From Leptodontidium sp. MPI-SDFR-AT-0119 (taxonomy: Eukaryota; Ascomycota; Leotiomycetes; Helotiales; Leptodontidiaceae): DNA of 64,000 nucleotides. The notes beneath the pieces are model-generated. The model was not told the DNA's origin. It saw only the letters and a list, made by a program, of their open reading frames with translations, and searched no databases. This document shows positions 1-10,452 of the stretch, one piece after another. The DNA is taken from positions 1,364,001 to 1,428,000 of the forward strand of contig JAHLEZ010000016.1 of NCBI GenBank assembly GCA_020726505.1, read 5' to 3'. Positions within the stretch are counted from its first letter, which is position 1, and each line of letters begins with the position of its first letter. Both the position numbers and the translations under genes were made by a program.

Positions 1-22
1 CGTGATTCCCTAAATCGTGACA

Positions 23-311
23 CACATCTTAATATCTTATTTTCTTAGTATTTCCCAAAATTATTACTTACGAGCTTAAAGGCACGGGTTTATACGTTAT
101 AAGGCATTTTATAGTTAAATAAAAAATAATAATTCTTACACAAAATAATAATTTAAAACATCTAATTAATAAAAAAATAAATATACTTCTTCTTTATTAT
201 ATATTTTAATAATAAAGCAAAACGATTAAGCGTTCGTTAGCGTAAACTCGCCTACTTTGTATTTTCTAAGCCTAAACGTGCCTCGCGAAACCGCGTGTAA
301 ACTACAAACCC
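23..311. repeat. RIP-mutated copy of the 13641-13939 segment
   Basis: This stretch aligns base for base, with a few small indels, to 13641-13939 in the same orientation. The differences are overwhelmingly C to T and G to A on this copy. Examples are ctcaat to cttaat, agtgtt to agtatt, attgct to attatt and gcctgg to gcttaa. Most fall at CpA/TpG, the context preferred by RIP. The other copy keeps the presumed original bases. The left limit of homology lies near the window edge, so the duplication may extend outside. Confidence 0.85.
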
Positions 312-326
312 GTGCCTCTAAGCTCG
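71..326. mobile_element. Tourist-like MITE (PIF/Harbinger type), RIP-mutated
   Basis: About 256 bp bounded by inverted ends: CGAGCTTAAAGGCACGGGTT at the left and its near-complement ending AGCTCG at the right. A TTA trinucleotide lies directly outside each end (68-70 and 327-329). A 3-bp TTA duplication with short TIRs is the hallmark of PIF/Harbinger-derived Tourist MITEs. There is no coding capacity. The left part of the same element, not RIP-mutated and cut off at its right end, lies at about 13690-13939. Confidence 0.6.
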
Positions 327-934
327 TTAATAATTAATTACTTAATTCTTAAGTTATTAATTATAAGTGACGTACAAAAAGCGGACCCACTGTCTGTAAA
401 CTGCGTATTTGGTTATATAACCTCTTTACTCCAACGCCACGTGATATATGTACAATAATAAGTATATATGAAAAGCTAGTAGTTTATATTATTTTTAGTA
501 TTAGTTTCCTTAGTGAGTTCTTTAGTAATTAAAAGGAATCTATTAAAATCTTTTAAATGAAAACGCAATATCTTTTTTATTAAAGTCGACGGATAGCTAA
601 AGTCCAAGTATATTTATTAAAAGCGTAAAGTATATAAATTATACTAGCTAATATTCTAATTTGTTACATAATATCTTAAATAATAAGAGCTTAATAGTGT
701 AATAGCACGGATTTCCGTAAGCGAGCAATACCGGGATCAGGTGATAATACTCTCTATTAACGCGAATATCAAAGTGAAGAGCTCTTTCCCCGAGGGTAGG
801 TTACTCTCCTTATATCTTCAATATCGTCTAGACTATTCCTAATTAGGCTTAATTACATGACTTGCAAGCTGCGTACGCATTGCGTATACCTGACGTATTA
901 GCGCTACATAGCCTTACTTAGTCGAATACTAAGT
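327..934. other. AT-rich, RIP-type DNA, no gene seen
   Basis: TpA-rich sequence with stops in every frame. It separates the two blocks that match the 13.6-17.4 kb segment, so it is either an insertion in this copy or marks a deletion of the TauD and amidase C-terminal part. I see no recognisable protein or terminal repeat. Confidence 0.5.
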
Positions 935-1662
935 GGGTATATAGGATATTATTATTCGTTTCTCTAAACTACGATATATAAACTAATGGCCCGAGCCGAC
1001 TTGTAAGTAAATAATTTTAGGCTTAACTTATAAATAAAGTCTATATATATATAGTTTGTAAAGACTTATTAGTAGAATATCTAATATAAATAATAATAAG
1101 TAAGAGGGACTACTTTAATAATTAGAATTACTCTTAAGCTCTTTAGCTCCTTTATTAAAAGGCTCTTTATAAGTCTCTCTTTATTAATCTAATTAACGTA
1201 TCTTATTAATATAATAATAGTCTTAACGTAAAATTAATCTTTTATATTAATAAGAAGATTATATAGCGGACTAATAGTCTCGTAATATTATTTGTAATAT
1301 TAATCGAGCTTTTTCGCCTGCTTAAGAACTACTTCGAAGATGAACTCGAGGACATTATTATTCTAGTAATAATTAGCGTTATAAAGATATAACTAAAGCT
1401 AAGTAGAATAATATAAGCTAATAGGCGTATACCGCTTTCTTATAAAATACTATAATGTATATACCTTCACGGACAGGTGTTAAGATATTAACTAGATCTA
1501 AGGCTGTGATCTTAAGGGTTTTTAGATTTAGTAAAAATTTAATAAAGTCTTCTACTAGCTTTGGCGTGTTTTCTACTCAAGTTAATACGTTTGTAGAGAG
1601 TAACTAGTCCCCTAGAATAAGTTAATAAAGTGCCTTGCGCTTCTCTGCAACAATTTCTTGCC
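935..1662 (-). pseudogene. RIP-mutated copy of the amidase 5' end
   Basis: This segment aligns with 16623-17364, the part of the amidase pseudogene that codes the N-terminal third on the minus strand, including the exon with the catalytic-lysine motif. Almost every difference is a transition toward A or T on this copy. RIP density fades to zero over the last 30 bases: from about 1632 to 1662 the two copies are identical. The homology stops exactly at 1662, where HET-type coding sequence of the opposite strand begins. Nothing here can be translated; the reading frame is full of stops. Confidence 0.85.
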
Positions 1663-1815
1663 CTTTCTTATACTTGGGGTGCTCCACTGCCTGTCAGACT
1701 TATTGAGTTAGACGGCAAGAGCTTCGCTATCCGGCAGAATCTTTGGAATTGCCTTGCACCAGGCTTAGCAACGATTCCTAAGGCATCGATCAGTATCGAT
1801 ACTAGACGGTATTAG
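1661..1815 (+). pseudogene. HET-domain gene fragment (start of the domain)
   Basis: A short open stretch reads LSYTWGAPLPVRLIELDG followed by IRQNLWNCL. This is the beginning of the HET (heterokaryon incompatibility, PF06985) domain, whose first block is typically ALSYxWG...I.vNg....v..NLwd.L. It ends after about 50 residues at a TAG, and none of the later HET blocks (WIDAxCINQ, GWxxQE) follow. It is not RIP-mutated although it abuts a RIP-mutated segment. It is therefore a truncated scrap joined to the amidase copy, not a gene. The HET call rests on one block only. Confidence 0.6.
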
Positions 1816-2044
1816 TCAGGTATTACAAATATCGATACGTCTCGATAAGGAATCGATTCCTACTTCGTATCAAGGGCAATAATCTAAACTTTTTCGTCTG
1901 TGCTACATGACCCAGATTTTACCAGTTACAGATGGAAAAGAATAAATCGGATTGGCTCATTGGTTGATGTCCCTTGTAAAGTGGAATATTCTAGTACTCC
2001 GCACAGACGCCAAAGGTCAGATTATTACAGGCTATACTAAAGTA

Positions 2045-3366
2045 CAATCAGGTCACATAAGTTTATTCACGTGACCAAACACAAGCCTTCACTTGATCAA
2101 GCCATAACTTTTGTATTTCTCTATCTCAAGGTCTTCAAATACACTTAAATTGAACCTCTAGTACTTTGTTACTCCTCCTCCGTTTTTTAAACAAGCCTCC
2201 CATCTTCGTAACATAGAATCGTAAAGCTTTAAAAGGAACTTAGGCTTAATTAATGGCCAAATCTCTTTAAGAGCAAACCTCAAATCTATAACGTTCTTGC
2301 ACTTGTGTCGTCGTTTAGTAATTATATCTTTAATATATTTCTATAAATTCTTAATAAGATTAAGATCTAATAATTATAGAGGCCAAGTCATCCGATTAAT
2401 GTGTTTATTGTTAAGATATTTAGTGATAATCTTTGCCTTATACTACGGAGTATTATCTTCTTATATTACAACTTCGTCGCCGTATTTTGCTTGTATTCTA
2501 TTATAAAATAGAATGAAGTAATATTACAAGACCCATTTATAACGCTTCACTATTATATTCTCTTTTAGAGGGAGTAAATACAACGGTCCCATCTCGTCTC
2601 TATAAAAACAACTCCACGCACTAATAACAGTCCTCTTACTCTTAAAAGTAGGTCGCAGATTCTAATCTACATACTCCTCTTCCCTTCCTAGCCCACGAGT
2701 AATGTTAAATGTTATTAAATCTTTTATTACCTCAAATGTAACCTTATTACTCTCATATACCTTCTTATTATCTCGTTTAATAGCTTTTTTAACTTTATAA
2801 TAGATTCGGCGCTTCTTTTTATAAAGGAGAGTAAGGTATGGCTTCTTGCGTGGTTGGCGCTTCACTTTACTAAAGGATTTGAGGACTTTAGCGACTATAT
2901 AATAATTGAGTTAATGGCCTAATTTAAACGGTATTGCGAGCGCTTTTAGGGTTATACGCGGCTTGTGTAAAGTAGTACGTAGTAAAGCTCTAAATTCTCG
3001 TGAACTAAGTAACTTTGGCCTCCCACTTCTTGGCTTACTCTCAAACGTTATAAAACTAGATTTTGTATGACGCTTAATAAATCGTGCGATCGTTTCTGTA
3101 ATATATAAAGTCTTATTAGAAATCTCCCGCGGCGAATAGCCTTCTTAATAGAGGGTCCAAATAATGGCTCGTTAAACCGGGGTAAGCTTTACACCTCGCT
3201 TTTTAAGTATAATACTTATTTTTGAAGTGTTATAGAAAGTGTGGATAAAGTAGAAGAAAAATTGAATTCATTAATTGTATATGTGGGTAGTGAGGGGTAG
3301 AATGTCTTAGATTAAACGAAAACTTTATGAGTACATAATTCTACACAAACTTTTATGACCTGATTA
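2045..3366 (-). mobile_element. Tc1/mariner DNA transposon, full length, RIP-degraded
   Basis: A 1,322-bp element with inverted ends: left CAATCAGGTCACATAAGTTT; right, read inward, TAATCAGGTCATAAAAGTTT. Both are flanked by TA (2043-2044 and 3367-3368), the canonical Tc1/mariner target duplication. Length and one central transposase gene on the minus strand fit the superfamily. The C/T difference at the first TIR base and several internal differences are of RIP type. Confidence 0.85.
2158..3219 (-). pseudogene. Tc1/mariner transposase, RIP-inactivated
   Basis: One reading frame of about 353 codons runs the length expected for a Tc1 transposase. It has an N-terminal helix-turn-helix region containing GRPKLLSSRE, then RQPRKKPYLTL, the catalytic-core strand beginning EDN (preceded by a stop), and MTWPL..LDLNLIKNL..YIKD, which corresponds to the usual WPPqSPDLNPIENlW..iK block. 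The ending is RRWEACLKNGGGVTKY. In-frame stops occur at several places where Gln or Trp is expected, and the start codon reads ATA where ATG is expected. All these lesions are explained by C to T or G to A. The gene lies wholly between the TIRs at 2045 and 3366. Confidence 0.85.
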
Positions 3367-3558
3367 TACGCCGCTTTCTGCCCCGCACCACCTAGTCAGC
3401 CAATCAAAAGTCCCCCACCACAGCTTAGTGTTGCGGCTGAGCTGTGTCACCAGTTGTCTATTTGCGCCACAACTGGAAATCTAGGCGGTTCATGCGACCA
3501 TTTTCAGACGTCCGATGAAACGTGAAATACTTATCTTCTATTCTTGAACGCAGCCTCA

Positions 3559-5729
3559 ATGTCTGAACCAAACATCTCGAATTTGACGTTCTCTGCGCCA
3601 AATGCTCGCGGCTCTTCAACGAACCATGGGCCTCTGAATACCGACAGAATTTGCGGGCTTGAAGATGGACCTCTTCAAGAAACCGTACCATACCCTTGCA
3701 TCATTGAGAAGGGCAGCGACAGATGGATGCCATCTTTGCAGTCTTTTCGATGCCGGATCAAAGAAGTCCTCGGATAGCACCAACCATTCAGAGGACGACG
3801 AGCTGATGGTAACTATGAAGTGCCCAAGATTTCATCCCGATGACGAGGAGGATTGGGAATTGATGGTTAGGTCTGGGACGGAGGGGATCGGATCCCTGAA
3901 ATTGATACCCTTGGAAGGTTTTTAATTCTTCATATGATGTCGACGACGTGTTTCTGACTCGCACGACAGACTTGAATACCCTTAAGGTAATCCGCTCGAC
4001 GGTGGAAGAAACCTTCACAAAAGAAGCGGTTTTGCAGGCCAAACGCTGGATTGAGACCTGTGTTAGTACCCACAACACGTGTTCGAGCGATGATTCTCCA
4101 GGCCCCAACCATTTGCCCACTCGACTGCTCGAACTTTGAGGTGAATCAGACTCACCTACGATTCGCTTGATTGAAGCCGAGAATCTTTCTGGGCGGTATA
4201 AATATGTGACATTAAGTCACCGTTGGGGTGGAGAACCGAGTCTCAAACTGAAAAAGGAGAACTTGGGTGACCTTGCAGTCAATATTGATTTCGATACACT
4301 GCCTCGAACTTTCGGTGATGCTGTGACGCTTACTCGTGTCCTCGGTTTGTCGTATCTGTGGATAGACTCGCTTTGCATCATCCAGGATGATCCCGAGGAC
4401 TGGGCCGAAGAATCTGCAAAGATGGGGAAGGTTTATGAAAACTCGATCCTAACGATTGCGGTTACCGATTCCACGTCCAGCAATGGCGGGCTGTTTAGCA
4501 CTAGAAGATCAACACTTGCTGATCACCCCTGCATTGTGAGAGTTGGCCGAGGTGACCCGTTACCAAAATATTTCGTCGTGGTCCCACCAAGGAAGACTCT
4601 AGGGCATCGTCGTCAGGGACCTCTAAATACCCGAGGCTGGGTATTGCAAGAACGACTCTTATCACTGCGGCTCCTCCAATGCACTTACACTGAGTTCATA
4701 TGGGAATGTTCGTGTCTAGAAGCTTCTGAGACATTTCCCAACGGCATCCACAGCAAAAAATCCCTGGATAAGTCGTGGTTCTCAACGGCCGGCAACGGCC
4801 CTGCTGCTTGGTACGAAGTATGGATTAAACTTCGCGAAAGGTATTCCATCATGGATTTTACCATCGGTAGTGATAAACTTATTGCTTTCTCCGGTCTCGT
4901 GCGGAAAATGTTCTGTCTGAATGAATCCGGCGACAAGGACTACTTAGCTGGCCTTTGGCGAACACGACTGACGAGGGAACTCCTGTGGATCACTAGGCTT
5001 GGGGAAGGAAAGTTGACCCTAGACGAGCCATATCGGGCGCCTTCCTGGTCCTGGGCGAAGACAAATGGAAGTGTTACCTTCAGGTATGATACTGATGTTT
5101 CTAAAGATGCACAGTGCTATGTCGAAGTCGTAGAGGTGAAAATGTCTCCACTTCGAGACTCATTTGGGCAGATCACTGCTGGCTACATTCGCCTTCAAGG
5201 ACCACTGTGTTTGCTCTATATTGGTGGACGTTCTTGCAATCTTGGGTCCCACGAGATAAGTAAGGATACTCTCCTCCGCCACTTTGTAGCAACGAGAAAT
5301 CGACCCACCTCGAATACGGTCATCTACGACGAGGCCGGTTCAAGACCCAACTCCAGTCCGCACATCCATACCAACGGCGAGCTCATTAATTTGCGATCTT
5401 TTGCAACTTCTGTGTCTCCTAATTTCTGGTTACATTGGGACGATAAATCGCAGATCGATTATGAGACAGCGCCTAAAGAGTTCTACTTCATGCCCGTCAT
5501 ATACCAGAAACAAGAGCGCCTCTACGAATTACCAATACCTCATCCAACCGGATACATGGTCCTGGGGTTACTCTTGGAGCCTGTCTGTGGCAAACGGGGC
5601 CAGTATAGACGAGTTGCAGTCTTGGAGTTTCCCTCACATCACGACATCTTGGACCGGAGTCTGCATGCGAGCACGGTGAGCGAGCAGGGGTATCTGAATT
5701 ATGATGGCCATGAGCAATATACTATCTGA
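3559..5729 (+). pseudogene. HET-domain protein gene, broken by indels and a stop
   Basis: HET proteins control heterokaryon incompatibility (non-self recognition leading to cell death) in filamentous ascomycetes. The N-terminal part carries LCAKCSRLF and later DGCHLCSLF, a CxxC pair layout common ahead of HET domains. The domain itself is clear: YVTLSHRWGG (near 4204), YLWIDSLCIIQ (near 4352), then MGKVYENSILTIAV and GWVLQERLLSLR (near 4636). From about 4140 to the TGA at 5729 the frame is fully open. Upstream it is disrupted: I infer one-base indels near 3568, 3660 (a missing G) and 3922 (an extra T in a T run), and an in-frame TGA at 4137-4139. Base composition is normal and the lesions are mostly indels, so this is ordinary decay (or sequencing error), not RIP. 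The gene sits between two Tc1/mariner elements. An intact N-terminus could exist only if introns I did not recognise remove the lesions. Confidence 0.85.
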
Positions 5730-6259
5730 ATGTCATCGGCAAAAATCGACAATGCTTTTCCGTCATTCATTATACAACTTAGCGACTATCCAAGAGAATG
5801 AAACTTGCGTTATCTACTTTAATATTAATTCTAAATTTACTGTTCTATGCGATGAATGGCAGCATGGTTTACATCCGTCAAGCCGAGTAGCAGCGGATAA
5901 AAAGGATAACGATCAAAAATTCAGACCAGATAGCGATCGCTACGAAGACCGTGCCTTCACGTATCCGTCACATAAAGATTAGTCAGGCGGTGCACAAGCA
6001 GGTTTTGACATATCCTCAAGTACTGTCTGGATTACAGGACTTCATATTACCCTTTGGCGGACAAGAATATGGAGAAGACTTTCGCTTCAGTGATCTTCGG
6101 CTCAAAACTTTCCTCATGAATGAGAGGGGGAGGGGCCATAACATGCAAAGGCTTGGACGATCTGGCGAAATACCCAAGGGTGTTACATTTTGAAATCCAT
6201 TGGGCAGTCGAGTGATCAGGCGTGGCCCGAGAAAAATCACAGTGGAAGACAGTAATGTA
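5730..6259. other. Intergenic, no gene seen
   Basis: Normal-composition DNA after the HET relic up to the TA that flanks the next transposon. Short open frames exist on both strands but none shows a recognisable domain or splice pattern. Confidence 0.5.
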
Positions 6260-7589
6260 AGAGTTGTGGCCACAGCTAACTGGCGCCCTTAAGCGAAATT
6301 AATGCCCCACTTTAATTTCCCCCTCTTCTTCCAACTTCAATTACACTACAACTACTAATCTAAACGTCTTAAAATTCAGGATAGAAACAAATATTTAGTT
6401 ACCTTCTCATCTCTATAAGCTACATGAAAATTAAGAAACGCTAAAATAAGCTAGAGCCCGACAAGCTAGGCAAGATAGAAAATCCTGGCGCTAGATTTAT
6501 CTAGAATTAAGGGTTCCTAAATTAACTGCCTAAGATATTTGCAAAGCTCTTACTAGCCGTAGAACGAGGAGAGGAAAGCAATATTAAAGAGGCTTTTAAA
6601 TATGCGTTATTTACGCCGAATTATCCGATTTATTGCCCAAAGTTATAGTACTCGCTACATGACTTTTAAGCAAGTCAAAAGAGCTCTCAACCTCCTTACT
6701 TTAATACGCATTATTCGCCGGGAATTGCGTAGAATTAGCTACCGCCGCTATATTATATGTCTTAGACCCTTTATCTCAAGGACATAAGTAAAGAAACGAC
6801 TCGCTTTTACATTTAAGCACTATTAATAAAGAATACCAGAGTAAGCAGCTATTAAGCTAAAACGAAGAGATTAGAGGAAAGTTATATAATTAAATAAAGC
6901 TACTTTTGAGCTAAGAAAGAGAGGCAAGATCTAAGTAACACGTAAAGTAGACGAAAAGAGGTATCCAAATTATATTAAGTCTGTTTATTAGTTAAGAAGA
7001 GTATTTATAATAATTTGGGGGGCTATTAGTTGGGATTATAAAAGCCTATTAGTCTTTCTTAAGGAAGAAGAAGATGCTAAAGGAGTTAATTTATAAGTAT
7101 ACTATAATTAAGTGCTAATACTTATTATTTTCCTATTATTTAATTAAATAAGAATAAAGTATATTTTTATAAAGGATGATTTTAAGGTTTATAAGGGGGA
7201 TACTAGGATATAAAAACTTTAGTATTATATTAAAGGATTTAATTAGCCGCCTTTTTTACTTAATTTAAACGTTATTAACAAGGTTTGGAGATAAATAAAA
7301 AAAGAATTAAAGAAGCTTCTAGTTGTACCGACTTCTAAGGAAGTATTATGCCGGGAGATTTAGAGGCTTTAGGACCAAGTAAACCCACGTGACTATCGCA
7401 AGTATACAAAAAGATTGACTAGTAAATTAGAAGATTTAATTAGTATAAAAGAACTAACTATTATTTGTTAAAATACAATACTAATTTAAAGAAATTTTAT
7501 AAATAATTTAAAAAGGTATAATTTTTGCAAAAAGTAGAGTTGCTTGAGGTTCTCGGTTAAGGGTGCCGGTTAGCTGTGGCCTTAACTCT
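6260..7589 (+). mobile_element. Second Tc1/mariner transposon, full length, RIP-degraded
   Basis: A 1,330-bp element. The left end reads AGAGTTGTGGCCACAGCTAA, and the right end read inward AGAGTTAAGGCCACAGCTAA, followed by CTGGCGCCCTTAAGCG and CCGGCACCCTTAACCG respectively. TA flanks both sides (6258-6259 and 7590-7591). The TIR is unrelated to that of the 2045-3366 element, so these are two families. The internal sequence is very AT-rich while the outer TIR bases are well preserved. Confidence 0.85.
6440..7480 (+). pseudogene. Tc1/mariner transposase remnant
   Basis: The plus strand between the TIRs gives degraded transposase blocks: PNYPIYCPKLQYS upstream, then PNYIKSVY.LRRVFIIIWGAI followed by SWDYKSLLVF, corresponding to the v.vWGaIs..gkspLvfl strand of Tc1-type transposases. 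Further on, NVINKVWR.IKKELKKL corresponds to the DLNPIENvWr.iKk.L block, with the residues before it changed by transitions. Many in-frame stops are present. Limits are approximate because start and stop codons have been lost. Confidence 0.7.
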
Positions 7590-7805
7590 TACCTACTTGT
7601 TGGTTCTCGGCGGAATTGATGGAGTTTTGATGGAATTGAGTATATTAAGTGATATCTAAGGAATGAAGAGTACTAGGAACTGCGAATTCAACGAATAGGA
7701 GTAGTTCACGCAATACGATCAAACCAAAGTAAGGAATCCAACTGACACACACCACTGGCCTAATCTACACCTCGTACCTCCTCTATTCAAGAACACAGCC
7801 ACCAA

Positions 7806-9739
7806 TCACTCTCTATGCACCACCTGAATTCTGCCCTTCTCTTCATCAGTCATCTCGACACGAGCAACGCCAACGCCAAACAAAGCATCTGTCTCTTCTA
7901 AAGACAGGCCCTTCGTTTCTGGGATAAAGAAGAAAACGAATGGAATTGCGATTGTCAGGCAGGTCGCAAACACGAAGTACGTGCCAAATCCAATATTGGA
8001 CAGCATGTAAGGAACACTCCTAGCGATTACGAAATTCATCAACCAATGCGTTGCTGAACATATCGCGATGCATACACTGCGGATCCGAAGCCTGCAAATA
8101 AACTTAGGGCTGGAAATTGAGAAATAGAGGGAGAGGGGATGCCTTACGGAAATATCTCGCTCGCATAAATCCACGGAACTCCAGCCCATGAGAAGCAGAA
8201 TGCTACCGCATAGATGTAGATCATAGTTGCAGTGGCGTAGCCACCTGCACGGATCTTTGATGTATTCGAAGCTGAGGTAGTTGTTATAGGGCTGAGCTTC
8301 ACGTATGCTCCGATGAACCACATCGCAATAGCCTGTTAAGTAATTAGCTAAGGAGGCACTTGTACAATTTAGAGCGCAACTAACAGCAACCATACTTCCG
8401 CCAATCAACATCTTCCTTCTACCAAATCGATCCACAACCCAGTACATGGCAATACAGACTGCAACGAATCGAACCAGCCCATATATCCCTGTCGAAATAA
8501 GTGTCGTATTTTGTCCCTTAAGCCCGATGGATGCAAAGATCCGTGGAGAGTAGTACTGTGAGTGATGTTAGATGCAAGATACTACTTTCAAAATTCAGAG
8601 CACTAACATTGATCGCATTGCTTCCTGCCATCTGCATGAAAACAAATATCATCACTCCAAGAATGAGCCTTCTCCGGTTGCCCGGCAAAGCAACCTCTCG
8701 AAGCTCTGCAAGAAAACCCTTTCCCTCAACTGCATGCCTTTCCTGCTCAACTTGATCTGTAATAGCGAAAACTTCTTCAATGATATATTCGTGGTCTGTG
8801 GGAAGGTTACGGAGCTCCGCCAGCACCTTAATGGCGGCTTCTCGACTTCTGAATCGCACCAGCCATCTACGTTTGAAGTTAGCACATATAGTCTGAGAGC
8901 TCGTGGTATTCTTCATACCTTGGAGATTCGGACAAGAGGAGCATTCCAATTGTTAAAAGGCCCCCGGGAATCAGTTGCACCGCAAAGGAGATCCGCCGCT
9001 GTGCTGAAGTCGGAGCAATATTTTGGCTGACGCCATAGTTGATCCAAAACCCAATGCAAGTTCCACATTGAACACCGATCTCATAGATTCCTACGAGACG
9101 ACCACGGATGGATGGAGGCGAGGCTTCAGCAATATAAAGGGGCACGAGCATGCTCGCTGCACCGACTCCCTGGAACATCGCCAATTAGTAAAGTGATACC
9201 CAAAGACTCAAGAGGGCTACTTACGAGACCTCCGACAGCTCGGCCAACAAACATCACGGCAATATTGCCCATGGATGCTACTTGCATGATAGACCCAATA
9301 CAAAAAATGATACCCGTGAGGATCAACGTTATCTTCCTGCCAAATTTGTCTCCAAGGGGTGCTGCTGCAAGGGCTCCGAAAAAGCAGCCTGCTTGGAGCA
9401 GCGAAACGATATTCGCGGAAAACGCGTTGAGTGTAGTCTTTTTAGCACTCTCAAGGCCAAAATCTCTATTTTGTGCATTAGCAGGAGAGTAGAGTTGGTT
9501 ATTCAGTGCTCGAGTCGATTCATTCGACGACTTTAAACGCTTCTTGGTTGAGTTCCCGCTTACTTCAAAAAGGGCTTCAGAGTGATTGTTGTCCCGATAA
9601 ACGCAAGATCATAGCCGAAAAGGATCGCTCCCATCGATGAAATCAGAGCCAGGATGTAAACTCGATAGTTGAAAACTTCTTTGGGCGTTGGGATGGTGCT
9701 AGCCATCTGAGGCATGTTGATGGCACGCATTCTGGGCAT
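7806..9739 (-). CDS. MFS sugar/quinate-type transporter
   Basis: An apparently intact gene of seven exons: 9739-9564, 9465-9225, 9169-8919, 8866-8608, 8555-8385, 8332-8148 and 8091-7806. It codes about 522 residues, usual for fungal sugar porters (Major Facilitator Superfamily, 12 membrane helices, plasma membrane). Every intron (51-98 bp) has a GTRNGY-type donor and AG acceptor, and splicing keeps the frame throughout. Diagnostic motifs in order are: ILFGYD in helix 1, GDKFGRK in loop 2-3, GRAVGGLGVGAASMLVPLY with AEASPPSIRG after helix 4, SESPRWL before the central loop, QMAGSNAINYYSPRIF in helix 7, DRFGRR in loop 8-9, and PETKGLSLEE near the C-terminus. The substrate cannot be read; sugar, inositol or quinate are all possible. 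The start chosen is the first of three nearby Met codons (MPRMRAINMPQMAS). The gene is divergent from the PrpF-like pseudogene. Composition is normal, with no RIP. Confidence 0.92.
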
Positions 9740-10452
9740 GAAGGCTGGCCTGTTGACAAACTAGATGATTGTTCTGTTTTAAAAAGATCAAAGCTTTGAT
9801 GTATGAGTTCTTGCTATATGCCCTCTCTAGTAACGAATTCCTGGGGATTGTATGTGTTATTTATGTCTCCAGAAAGCACCTTTGTGGGGAAGCCCCGATT
9901 CCACTTTATCATGCCAAGACGCGGAGAACGCTTTCAGCTATACCCCACTTCTCTTGTTTTACTTTGTATATGTCGCGATTCGGGTTCTATCGGCAGGAAT
10001 GGTAGAGAAGCTTGGACGAGTTCAGGTCCCTAGATGCGAAAAGTCGGCGCGCCACCCAAACGCCATAACTTTTCCTCGGATCCAAAGATCCCGCGGAAAG
10101 GCCACCCAACCCGGTCGCTCAGGCGAGCCCCTTTGCTCATCCGTGGATTTACGCTTCCCGCCTCAACGCCTGCGCGCGTCTTTACGAAACACTTTTGGAC
10201 TTTCTCATACCAGGGACTTCAACTCCCGTGGGAAATGGGGTCAGTGACAGTGGAGCTTCTGACTTCGATTTCTTGACAGTGGGCAGCAAATTCTGCAAAT
10301 ATAGGAGCGAAGGAGGTTTTCTGAGCATGGCGTATCATACTTTCCCACCTTGAACTCAGCCAGTAAAGCCGACCTCTGATGTCTATTCACGCTTTCAAGC
10401 AATTCTCAAGTCACATCTATCCCTGGCTACCCTTTCCCTTCCCCTTCGCGTG
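9740..10452. promoter_or_regulatory. Divergent intergenic region between transporter and PrpF relic
   Basis: About 700 bp of normal composition separate the transporter start (minus strand) from the PrpF-like start (plus strand). A shared promoter is plausible from the head-to-head layout, but I can point to no specific binding site. The plus-strand open frames here show no domain. Confidence 0.35.

Noticed and set aside
2297..2506. Hydrophobic 69-codon plus-strand frame resembling membrane segments
   Set aside because: It is the antisense of the Tc1 transposase catalytic core; AT-rich antisense sequence gives Leu/Ile/Tyr-rich frames.
8531..9030. Plus-strand frames inside the transporter
   Set aside because: Antisense shadows of transporter exons; the minus-strand gene splices perfectly across the same bases.
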